From the NCBI RefSeq assembly GCF_000332195.1, contig NZ_KB235922.1:4685322-4749321 (forward strand): a stretch of DNA of 64,000 nucleotides, read 5' to 3'. A model generated the notes under the pieces. It saw only the letters and a program-made list of their open reading frames with translations, made no database searches and was not told where the DNA came from. The stretch comes from Pleurocapsa sp. PCC 7319. GTDB lineage: Bacteria > Cyanobacteriota > Cyanobacteriia > Cyanobacteriales > Xenococcaceae. The position numbers and the translations under genes were made by a program. Of the stretch, positions 44,464 through 52,341 are shown piece by piece. Within the stretch, counting starts at the first letter, position 1; each line of letters opens with the position of its first letter.

Positions 44464-46503
44464 ATGAATTCCTCTCGCTGGCAATTTTGGATTGATCGCG
44501 GTGGTACTTTTACCGACATAATTGCCCAAACTCCTACAGGCAGAATTGTCGTGCATAAGTTACTGTCAGAAAACCCTGAACGATACGAGGATGCGGCAAT
44601 TCAGGGTATTAGAGAGCTGATGGAGATTAGCCAAGATCAGCCTATTCCTGCTGCTGAAATTGAATTAATCAAAATGGGGACAACAGTAGCTACAAATGCC
44701 CTGTTAGAGAGAAAAGGCGATCGCACTGTCTTAGCTATCACCCAAGGATTTAAAGATGCTCTACGTATTGGTTATCAAAATCGTCCAGATATTTTTGCCT
44801 TAGAGATTATTCTGCCGGAAATGCTCTATGAGCAAGTAGTAGAGATTGTGGAACGTTACGATGCCCAAGGAAATGAATTAATTCCTTTAGATAAAATTCG
44901 CGCAGAACAAGATTTACAAGCTGCCTATGACTCAGGAATACGTAGTTGCGCTATCGTATTGATGCATAGTTATCGCTATCCTCAACATGAACTAGAGGTC
45001 GGGTCAATTGCTCGCCAAATTGGTTTTACTCAGATCTCTATTTCCCATCAAGTTAGTCCATTGATCAAATTAATCGGTCGGGGAGATACCACCGTTGTTG
45101 ATGCCTACCTTTCTCCTATATTACGTCGCTATGTAGAGCAAATTGCCCAACAGTTAGATGCAACTCACAAATCGATCAAACTAATGTTTATGCAGTCCAA
45201 TGGAGGACTTATAGACGCAGACTTATTTCAAGGAAAAGATAGCATTCTATCGGGACCAGCAGGAGGTGTTGTCGGAGCGGTAAAAACCTGTTCTTTAGCA
45301 GGTTACAATCAGATTATCGGCTTTGATATGGGAGGAACATCTACTGATGTCAGTCACTATGCCGGGGAATATGAACGGAGCTTTGAAAGCGAGGTAGCAG
45401 GAGTTAGATTGCGCTCGCCGATGATGTCGATTCATACCATTGCTGCGGGAGGAGGATCAATCTTATATTTCGATGGTAGTAGATATCGGGTGGGACCAGA
45501 ATCCGCTGGGGCTAACCCAGGTCCTGCTGCTTATGGCAAAGGGGGAGATTTAACCGTTACTGACTGCAACGTAATGGTCGGTAAACTTCAGCCCGAATTT
45601 TTCCCTCAGGTATTTGGGAAAAATGCTGATAAACCATTAGATCGAGCAATTGTAAAACAAAAATTTCAAGTCTTGGCGCAGGGAATTAAAGACGGCAAAA
45701 CTTCAGAACAAATCGCCTCAGGTTATCTGGCGATCGCTGTTGAAATGATGGCCAATGCAATTAAAAAGATTTCGCTGCAAAAAGGTTATGACGTAACAGA
45801 ATATACCCTCTGTTGTTTTGGTGGGGCGGGAGGACAACACGCTTGTCTAATTGCCGATGTTCTGGGTATTAAGCGTATTTTTATTCATCCTTATGCGGGA
45901 GTACTATCAGCTTATGGTATTGGCTTAGCTGATATTAGGATTCTGAAAGAAAAATCTCTAGAAGCCGAATTAAAACCAGAATTACTCGGCAATTTACAAC
46001 AGGTTTTTCAAAAGTTAATTAGTGTCGCTCAAGAAGAACTATCTGGGCAACAAGTAACAATCAAAAATACGACAATCCTGCAAAAAGTCCATCTAAAATA
46101 CAGTGGTACAGACTCCAGTTTAATCGTTGATTTTGCCAATTTAGAGCAAATGCGATCGCAATTTGAGCAGGAATATCAACAACGCTATGGCTTTAAGTTT
46201 ACCGATAAAGATTTAATAGTTGAAACTGTTGCTGTAGAGTCAATTTGTCCTACCTACACTCCTGAATCAAGAATAACTGAGCGTCAAAATAATCATTTAC
46301 CTCAAGCAATTACTACTGTAAAAATCTATACTGCTGATGCCTGGTATGAAACTCCTGTATACCAACGAGAAACTCTACAACCAGGAGATATAGTTGATTC
46401 CCCAGCAATTATTATCGAAGCTACAGGTACAAATATTGTGGAACCTGGTTGGCAAGGACAAATCAGCGATCGGTTAGATTTGATATTGGAAAAGAAGAAC
46501 TAA
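44464..46503 (+). CDS. hyuA: Hydantoinase/oxoprolinase subunit A (HyuA)
   Basis: The 679-residue protein begins FWIDRGGTFTDIIAQTP, the HyuA N-terminal ATPase-like motif, and continues with MGTTVATNALLERKGD, SNGGLIDADLFQGKDSILSGPAGGVVG, GFDMGGTSTDVSHY and CFGGAGGQHACLIAD. It corresponds to the N-terminal half of eukaryotic-type 5-oxoprolinase or the A subunit of N-methylhydantoinase, which hydrolyses ATP-dependently cyclic amides. The end is natural for HyuA, but no HyuB gene or domain is within reach: the next gene is a symporter. Start chosen at ATG 44464. Confidence 0.9.
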   Translation: MNSSRWQFWIDRGGTFTDIIAQTPTGRIVVHKLLSENPERYEDAAIQGIRELMEISQDQPIPAAEIELIKMGTTVATNALLERKGDRTVLAITQGFKDALRIGYQNRPDIFALEIILPEMLYEQVVEIVERYDAQGNELIPLDKIRAEQDLQAAYDSGIRSCAIVLMHSYRYPQHELEVGSIARQIGFTQISISHQVSPLIKLIGRGDTTVVDAYLSPILRRYVEQIAQQLDATHKSIKLMFMQSNGGLIDADLFQGKDSILSGPAGGVVGAVKTCSLAGYNQIIGFDMGGTSTDVSHYAGEYERSFESEVAGVRLRSPMMSIHTIAAGGGSILYFDGSRYRVGPESAGANPGPAAYGKGGDLTVTDCNVMVGKLQPEFFPQVFGKNADKPLDRAIVKQKFQVLAQGIKDGKTSEQIASGYLAIAVEMMANAIKKISLQKGYDVTEYTLCCFGGAGGQHACLIADVLGIKRIFIHPYAGVLSAYGIGLADIRILKEKSLEAELKPELLGNLQQVFQKLISVAQEELSGQQVTIKNTTILQKVHLKYSGTDSSLIVDFANLEQMRSQFEQEYQQRYGFKFTDKDLIVETVAVESICPTYTPESRITERQNNHLPQAITTVKIYTADAWYETPVYQRETLQPGDIVDSPAIIIEATGTNIVEPGWQGQISDRLDLILEKKN

Positions 46504-46511
46504 TAGATTAT

Positions 46512-46607
46512 TTATAGCCGTACAAAATGAAGTTCGTAGCATCTATCATTGGGTTTCCAGTGTAAAAATTCGGTGAATTCTAATAGTTTTGGTACAGCTT
46601 GAGTCAT
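46512..46607 (-). pseudogene. N-terminal fragment of a Uma2-family nuclease gene
   Basis: On the minus strand an intact small frame encodes MTQAVPKLLEFTEFLHWKPN then DRCYELHFVRL and stops. The beginning is typical of cyanobacterial Uma2 (DUF820) restriction-endonuclease-like proteins, which go on with YELHDG and a catalytic domain of about 160 residues. Here only 31 codons remain. It has a plausible RBS (AGGTGGG), so it could still be translated, but the catalytic region is missing. Confidence 0.7.
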
Positions 46608-46737
46608 GATATACCCACCTTATTCAGAAGTTGAATTTGTTTCCTAGGAGTTCGACAAAGCGAAAAAAGCTTAAATATTTTGCAAGTTTCTAATTTCTAG
46701 ATCTCTAGAGTCCTGATTATTTGGTTAAGAAAAACAT

Positions 46738-46770
46738 AACTCCGAACTCCGAACTCCGAATTCCGAACTC
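46738..46770 (+). repeat. Heptanucleotide tandem repeat (CCGAACT type)
   Basis: AACTCCGAACTCCGAACTCC, then GAATTCCGAACTC: four to five units of the same heptad found at 12270-12302. It lies 48 bases before the GltS-like start. Confidence 0.9.
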
Positions 46771-46817
46771 ACGTTTAACTGGTAGGGTGAATAAGGTTAA
46801 CTTAGTCAGCGTAATGA

Positions 46818-48266
46818 ATGTTCGATTTATTAAACGTCTTTTTCGCCTTTATCATTTTGGCGATTTTATTATTGGTCGCGGTATATATCAAGCAGAAAGT
46901 TCTCTTACTTCAGCAGTTATACTTACCAGAATCAATCATTGCTGGAGCAATCGCCCTTGTATTTGGCACAGAGGTATTAGGCAAGTTTGCATTACATATT
47001 AATCCTCAATCTGATTTAGTTTCTGGTTTATTCCCCGAAACTATGCAACAGATTTGGTTGCAATGTCCCTCGGTATTTATCAATATTGTTTTTGCCGCCT
47101 TATTCCTAGGAGAAAAGATTCCCAATCCTCAAGATATCTGGCGCAAAACTGCCCCTCAAGTAGCTTTTGGTCAGAGTTTAGCTTGGGGACAATATGTATT
47201 TGGTATTCTCACGGTTACATTTATTTTGATTCCTTTATTTAATATCGATCCCCTGGCTGCAACTCTGATTGAAATCGGCTTTGAGGGAGGACATGGGACA
47301 GCAGCAGGAATGGCAAATACCTTGGATAAATTAGGTTTTCCTGAAGGGGGCAACCTAGCCTTGGGTTTAGCCACGGTCGGTATAATTACAGGAATTGTCT
47401 GCGGTACGTGGTTGATCCAGTGGGGACAAAAAAAAGGCTATGTTCAACAGAAAAATTTCAATATAGGTCGGCAGGAGTTAGTTACCAATCAAGAGATAGA
47501 GGAAGTAGCAACGCAAAAAGCCTCTGTAATGGAACATGTCGGAATTGATGTTCTTTCCCTTAATTGTGGTTTTACAGCGATCGCGATCGCTATGGGGTGG
47601 TTAATTCTTAGAGGCTTGTTCTGGTTAGAATCGGTATCCTGGGGTAAAAATGGTTTAGAACTAATTGAAGCTGTTCCCCTGTTTCCCATGGCGTTGATTG
47701 GCGGGATTATCCTTCAGGTCATGATGAATAGATTAGGCATAAGTTATCTAATTGATCGTCAGATGCAGGAAAGAATCGGCGGCATTGCGATCGATGTCGT
47801 GATCGTTACGGCGATCGCTGGACTTGATTTGACTATTCTTGGGGATAACCTAGGGGTCTTTATTAGTCTTTCCCTAATCGGTATTATCTGGAATATCTTT
47901 GCCTTTATTGTCATTGCACCCCGCATTATTCCTATTCATTGGTTTGAAAGAGGACTGGGAGATATGGGACAGTCTATGGGAGTTACCGCCACAGGAATTT
48001 TATTAATTCGTATGGTTGACCCAGAAAACAAGACCGCTGCCTTTGAAAGTTTCGCCTACAAACAACTTTTCTTTGAACCAATTGTCGGTGGCGGTTTGTT
48101 TACCGCTGCTGCACCTGTGTTAATTGTTCAGTTTGGTTCTACACCAGTATTATTATTGACTTCGGGATTACTAATTTTTTGGTTGGTTTTTGGCATCATT
48201 AACTATCAAAAAATCAAGGAATCAACTGCTCAAGAAAATAATTTGATTAGTTTAAGGAACAAATAA
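46818..48266 (+). CDS. gltS: GltS-like sodium/glutamate symporter
   Basis: The 482-residue protein has about ten to twelve hydrophobic helices. Features seen are LPESIIAGAIALVFG, the glycine-rich EIGFEGGHGTAAGMANTLDKLGFPEG, and a second inverted half with GDMGQSMGVTATGILLIRMVDP. This duplicated GGHGTA / GxxxGxxATG arrangement is typical of the GltS family, sodium-coupled glutamate importers. It is longer than E. coli GltS (about 400) because of a cytoplasmic loop at 205-240. Orphan hyuA upstream might supply or use glutamate-type metabolites, but that is inference. Confidence 0.82.
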   Translation: MFDLLNVFFAFIILAILLLVAVYIKQKVLLLQQLYLPESIIAGAIALVFGTEVLGKFALHINPQSDLVSGLFPETMQQIWLQCPSVFINIVFAALFLGEKIPNPQDIWRKTAPQVAFGQSLAWGQYVFGILTVTFILIPLFNIDPLAATLIEIGFEGGHGTAAGMANTLDKLGFPEGGNLALGLATVGIITGIVCGTWLIQWGQKKGYVQQKNFNIGRQELVTNQEIEEVATQKASVMEHVGIDVLSLNCGFTAIAIAMGWLILRGLFWLESVSWGKNGLELIEAVPLFPMALIGGIILQVMMNRLGISYLIDRQMQERIGGIAIDVVIVTAIAGLDLTILGDNLGVFISLSLIGIIWNIFAFIVIAPRIIPIHWFERGLGDMGQSMGVTATGILLIRMVDPENKTAAFESFAYKQLFFEPIVGGGLFTAAAPVLIVQFGSTPVLLLTSGLLIFWLVFGIINYQKIKESTAQENNLISLRNK

Positions 48267-48318
48267 AATACTGCGATTTGAGATAATTAGTTAAATGTAT
48301 ATCGGTTAAACATCATCA

Positions 48319-49284
48319 ATGAAATATCTTGAAGGTAAAGTTGCCCTGGTCACAGGAGCATCCAGAGGACTAGGAAAAGGTATTGCCATTGGTTTAGGAG
48401 AAGCAGGAGCGACTGTTTATATTACTGGTCGTAGTTGGGAAAAATCTACTGCCGAGTCAAATATTGCGGGAACTCTTCAAGAAACTCAATTAGCCGTGGA
48501 GGCAGCAGGAGGAATTTGCATTCCAGTTCAAGTAGACCATAGTGAAGATCGACAAATCCGTCTCTTATTTGAACGTATTCAAGCTGAACAGGGAAAATTA
48601 GATCTATTAGTCAATAATGTTTTTGCGGGAGTACGGGCTTTGAGAGATGCTTATGGCAAACCCTTTTGGCATCATGAGCCTAGTCTTTGGGATGCGGTAA
48701 ATAATGTTGGTCTGCGTAGTCATTACGTTAGCAGTATCTATGCTGCAAAAATTATGAGTAAGAGTTCTCAAGGACTGATCTGTACTATATCCTCTTGGGG
48801 TGGATTGTCTTATATTTTTGGTGCTGCCTATGGCGCAGGAAAATCGGCGTGCGATCGCCTGGCAGCGGATATGGCAGTAGAACTAAAATCAGCGAATATT
48901 GCTTCGGTAGCTATTTGGCCAGGAATTGTCGGCACAGAAAATATCTCGGCCTTTGCTGAAGAAATGGATGATGAACAGTCTAGAGCAACTTTTGGCGATG
49001 GTTATAACTGGGAAACTCCTTTACTAACAGGAAGAGCGATCGCTGCTTTAGCTGCCGAGTCAGATATTATGCAACACACAGGAAAAGTTAAAATCGTCGC
49101 TGAAATGGCAGAAAAATATAATCTAGTTGACCGTGATGGAAATCGTCCTGTTTCTTTGCGTTCTTTACGCTTTGTATTACCCTTTGCTGTTCCTAGATTT
49201 AGGAAATATGCGAGGCTGATACCCAATCTTAAAATGCCTTGGTGGATATTACTTATGGCTACTCTCCAATCTCCTAAGATCTAA
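48319..49284 (+). CDS. SDR-family oxidoreductase (DHRS1-like)
   Basis: The 321-residue protein shows the Rossmann motif LVTGASRGLGKGIAIG at residues about 9-24, the NNVFAG structural motif in place of NNAG, the catalytic SSWGG and Y-GAGK (YxxxK) elements near residues 155-175. It resembles the DHRS1 subgroup of short-chain dehydrogenases; a C-terminal extension of about 50 residues ends with a hydrophobic segment. Substrate unknown. Another SDR gene follows 42 bp downstream, in the same orientation. Confidence 0.87.
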   Translation: MKYLEGKVALVTGASRGLGKGIAIGLGEAGATVYITGRSWEKSTAESNIAGTLQETQLAVEAAGGICIPVQVDHSEDRQIRLLFERIQAEQGKLDLLVNNVFAGVRALRDAYGKPFWHHEPSLWDAVNNVGLRSHYVSSIYAAKIMSKSSQGLICTISSWGGLSYIFGAAYGAGKSACDRLAADMAVELKSANIASVAIWPGIVGTENISAFAEEMDDEQSRATFGDGYNWETPLLTGRAIAALAAESDIMQHTGKVKIVAEMAEKYNLVDRDGNRPVSLRSLRFVLPFAVPRFRKYARLIPNLKMPWWILLMATLQSPKI

Positions 49285-49326
49285 TAAGCTCTGAAAAGTT
49301 AACCAGTAAAAAAATATGAAAAAATC

Positions 49327-50124
49327 ATGACTGAATTAAATAATGCTGTTATCTTGCTCACCGGAGCAGCAGGGGGCTTTGGTAGAGAACTTACTAAGCA
49401 GTTGTTAGCCAAGGGCAGCCGCTTAATTCTGACAGATCTGGATCTGGGGATTCTTAAAGCTGAGGTTGAAGCTATACAAACTAAGGTAACTACGGGAGAG
49501 GTAATCCAATGCTTCGAGACTGATTTAGCAACTCGGACAGGTTGTCACTATCTTTATCAACAGGTTACAGCATTAAATATTCCCCTAAATATCTTGATTA
49601 ACAATGCGGGAATTGGCATATTTGGTCGGATGGATGAAGTACCTGCGGAACAATGGGAACAGTTGATGGAAGTGAACTTAATGACCCCGATGCGTCTAAG
49701 TTCTTTGTTTGTCGCTGATATGATTGCCCGTCAACAAGGACATATTGTAAATATTTCTTCCTTGGCAGGTTGGATTGCTCCTGCGGGTATGGCTCACTAC
49801 TCTGCTAGTAAGTTTGGCTTGCGGGGATTTAGTGAGGGTCTATTCAATGAGGTAAAACCTTATAATATAAAAGTTACGGCAGTTTATCCTTTTTTTAGCC
49901 GTACTCCAATTTTGCAATCTGCAAGATACGGTACTTTCGCTGAAAATTCTCAGTCTCTACCTGATTATCTTATTACTGAACCTGCTGAAGTTATGAGCAA
50001 AACGATTCAAGCAATTGTTCGCGATCGACTTCATGTATATCCCGATCGGATGGCAAACACGATCCATTTGCTCAAACAATATGTTCCGCCACTGTTTGAC
50101 TGGATAGGCGATCGCTTTTCCTAA
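49327..50124 (+). CDS. Short-chain dehydrogenase/reductase
   Basis: A 265-residue classical SDR: LLTGAAGGFGRELTKQ for cofactor binding, INNAGIGIFG, and the active site NISSLAGWIAPAGMAHYSASK. A glycine-rich cofactor site followed by DLDLG suggests NAD preference (acidic residue after beta-2). The substrate is not evident. It probably forms a two-gene unit with the upstream SDR. Confidence 0.9.
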   Translation: MTELNNAVILLTGAAGGFGRELTKQLLAKGSRLILTDLDLGILKAEVEAIQTKVTTGEVIQCFETDLATRTGCHYLYQQVTALNIPLNILINNAGIGIFGRMDEVPAEQWEQLMEVNLMTPMRLSSLFVADMIARQQGHIVNISSLAGWIAPAGMAHYSASKFGLRGFSEGLFNEVKPYNIKVTAVYPFFSRTPILQSARYGTFAENSQSLPDYLITEPAEVMSKTIQAIVRDRLHVYPDRMANTIHLLKQYVPPLFDWIGDRFS

Positions 50125-50173
50125 TTTGTAGGCTAGCCTGATCTATAAGAATCAATTACAAGAAACGCGATAC

Positions 50174-51127
50174 TTAATCGTTTGTTAGTTCCGTTGGTGG
50201 TTTAACTTGTAAGCTGTCTTGTCCCAGTGTTTCTAAATTCAGTTCCCATTTTGGTGGATTGCTCAAAGTATTGTACTGATATGTAGCTAAACATTGTTCT
50301 TTTTGATTGAAAACATTAAGGCTATAGCCATACCTTCTCGCAACAGTGCCAAACTGATTTACAAATCGATAGCGTCCTAAATAGTCTAGCAAAGTCCATA
50401 ATTGCCAATTAACAACTAAATTAACCTGTTGTTTTTTGGGATAAGTAAGCCAGTTTTGAATTAATTTTCCACCAAAGGGATCGAATTGCTCAGCTGCCCA
50501 CCAGAATCTCTCTTGGGTTCCACTGAGGAAAGAACCACTATTTTCAGATATATCGTTGTGAGCTTTTTCGATGTTTTTGGCTTTAGTTATTGACGATGAA
50601 ACTTTAGCCTGTGGTTTTTCACAGGCATTGGCAACCTTTAAAGCCATTTCTGGCGCAGTTGCATTATTTGAATGAAGCTTGTTGAGCGTGCCTTGGTAAG
50701 TAGTCTTATAAGCGATCAGCTTCGCTGGTACGCGGTGAAGCACTTCCGTTGGGCGGGTTCCCAAGGCAGCGTGTTGCGGGGGTTCCCCCCGTTGTAGCGA
50801 CTGCCGCCGACTTGAGGAAAGCGCGAAAGTGCGGTCTTGCGAGACAGTCCGTTGGCGGGGTTCCCCCGCTTGAAGGAACTGTCGCCCTAAAGGATACCGC
50901 TTCGCATAAGGGCGGGGGTTTCCAAGGGGCTGTTGCCGTGGGTTCCCCGCGGCATTTATAAGCCCCGCCCCATGAGCAACTTTCGTAACAAAGGACTTGT
51001 CCACATGTAGTGCTTCACCCGAAGGGAGCATAATCGCCTTTGGCGGTGGGCTTTGTCCAATCGCACTTTTGCCAATTAACAAGTATAATAATCCAACTAG
51101 ATAAACTACTTTGCTATATCCCTTCAT
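50174..51127 (-). CDS. Exported hypothetical protein containing a GC-rich repeat insertion
   Basis: I do not recognise the family. The 317-residue frame has a signal peptide (residues about 1-25), then a low-complexity, Arg/Pro/Gly-rich stretch from about residue 51 to 139 (LGNPRPYAKRYPLGRQFLQA, RQSLQRGEPPQHAALGT) that is encoded by a GC-rich palindromic repeat block, and then a normal-looking domain (about 145-310, SLSGTQERFWWAAEQF... NWQLWTLLDYLGRYRFVNQFG). The last part looks like a real periplasmic protein of about 170 residues. The repeat region has very different base composition and may be an in-frame insertion. A perfect 16-bp palindrome lies 29 bp upstream of the ATG. Confidence 0.65.
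   Translation of the reverse strand: MKGYSKVVYLVGLLYLLIGKSAIGQSPPPKAIMLPSGEALHVDKSFVTKVAHGAGLINAAGNPRQQPLGNPRPYAKRYPLGRQFLQAGEPRQRTVSQDRTFALSSSRRQSLQRGEPPQHAALGTRPTEVLHRVPAKLIAYKTTYQGTLNKLHSNNATAPEMALKVANACEKPQAKVSSSITKAKNIEKAHNDISENSGSFLSGTQERFWWAAEQFDPFGGKLIQNWLTYPKKQQVNLVVNWQLWTLLDYLGRYRFVNQFGTVARRYGYSLNVFNQKEQCLATYQYNTLSNPPKWELNLETLGQDSLQVKPPTELTND
50711..50975 (-). repeat. GC-rich block of palindromic repeats inside the 317-codon ORF
   Basis: Units such as TTGCGGGGGTTCCCCCCGTT, TTGGCGGGGTTCCCCCGCTT and GTGGGTTCCCCGCGGC recur with spacers like TGTAGCGACTGCCGCC and GAAGGAACTGTCGCCC. The composition is far richer in G+C than the surrounding sequence. Each unit is a short palindrome centred on GGTTCC or GGGTTCCC. 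Confidence 0.85.
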
Positions 51128-51150
51128 AGGTCATTAGTACTAGATGTATG

Positions 51151-51175
51151 ATTAGGCAAAATGCATTTTGCTAAT
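51151..51175. promoter_or_regulatory. Near-perfect palindrome upstream of the 317-codon ORF
   Basis: The centre GCAAAATGCATTTTGC (51156-51171) is a perfect 16-bp palindrome, extended by ATTAG/CTAAT arms with a single-base bulge. It is 29 bp upstream of the minus-strand ATG at 51127 and could be a dimeric regulator site. No matching regulator is apparent. Confidence 0.5.
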
Positions 51176-51403
51176 TAAACAGTGAGGCAACTTGACGATA
51201 ACTACTTACTTTTAGGGATTTTGCAAAAAAATATTCAACTAGTTATTAGCTGTTAGCTACTGGCTTTTAGCTTGGCATCAAAAAAGAGCTTGGACTCCTC
51301 TTTGATGATAGTCTCACTAAAGAGAGAGGGAATTCGACTCTTCCTTGGTTAGAAGCTTTTTAAATTTTTTAATTTACCTAATATCTAATTATAGACTATA
51401 CCT

Positions 51404-52066
51404 CTAATCAATTGACTGCAGTTCACTTTTTTCAGCAGGCTGAAGTTCGCTTTTTTCAGGCAGTATAAAATCAACATTTGATTCCTCAGTATCAGTTTGT
51501 TCTGATTTAAAATCAAAGTCTGTTTCTCTCATTTTGAGACATAATTCAAACAGTACTTCTGCCAAAGCACTGCGCGAAACTTTATTGGCAGATAAATCGG
51601 CAACATTGCTTTCTAACCTCTCAAATATTTGTTGCTTAAGCAACTGCAAGTCTCGATCTAGTGAAGCTTTGGATTGGGTGATTTCTGATTTTAAGCTATT
51701 AGTATGAGCATTAAGGCTTTTTTGTAAGTAATCAATATTATCGTAGCTATTTTGAGCTACTGTATCAATTTCCTGCTGCATCTTAGTCTGTTCTTCATGG
51801 GTATTAATATCCAAAAACTTGATTCTTTTTTCTAAAGAACTGGCAACAGAGTTGATTTTGCGTACTAAAGAACTTTCTAGCTGTTCTAAGCGTTCTTCAA
51901 CGACTAAGCGAAACTTTTTCGTCTCTGACTCAAGTTGATTTAATCGTTGATCGTATTGTTCTAACTTGCTATCGTACTTTTCTATATGTTCACCAAATAA
52001 AAGGTCTTGCAATTGAGTGATATTACCCAAACGCTTACGCATTTCGGCTTTAGTGATTTTATTCAT
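51404..52066 (-). CDS. Coiled-coil protein
   Basis: From ATG 52066 (GAGAAG as weak ribosome binding site; an ATG at 52099 is the alternative) the protein has 220 residues. It is almost entirely alpha-helical with heptad patterns from about residue 25 to 165 (YDSKLEQYDQRLNQLESETKK, QLESSLVRKINSVASSLEKR), then a conserved NKVSRSALAEVLFELCLKMRE segment, and a short acidic tail with an internal repeat (KSELQPAEKSELQ). The N-terminal TKAEMRKRLGNITQLQDLLFG segment looks conserved. I believe similar proteins occur in other cyanobacteria, but the function is unknown. Confidence 0.75.
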   Translation of the reverse strand: MNKITKAEMRKRLGNITQLQDLLFGEHIEKYDSKLEQYDQRLNQLESETKKFRLVVEERLEQLESSLVRKINSVASSLEKRIKFLDINTHEEQTKMQQEIDTVAQNSYDNIDYLQKSLNAHTNSLKSEITQSKASLDRDLQLLKQQIFERLESNVADLSANKVSRSALAEVLFELCLKMRETDFDFKSEQTDTEESNVDFILPEKSELQPAEKSELQSID

Positions 52067-52341
52067 TTTTAATCTTCTCAAACCAGATAAATTTTCCAAC
52101 TTAAATACTCAAGTAAACGTATAATCTATTGTGCATTTATTTTTTAGATTGATACCTTTTCTGTATAAGGTCTAGGCTCCAAAAAACCAATTTAAATGCA
52201 TCTTAGCTTAAAATGAGTTGCACTCCAGTATATTAGCTTAAGGCTATTTTTTGAGGTAATAATGGTTGATAAAAAATAGCTAAAACTTATACATTAAAAA
52301 CTAATAGTATTTTACCCTTAAAATTGATTTTTGAAAATTTG

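Noticed and set aside
50749-50961. Plus-strand 70-codon frame across the GC-rich repeat block
   Set aside because: It arises from the palindromic repeats; there is no ribosome binding site and the composition mirrors the repeat.
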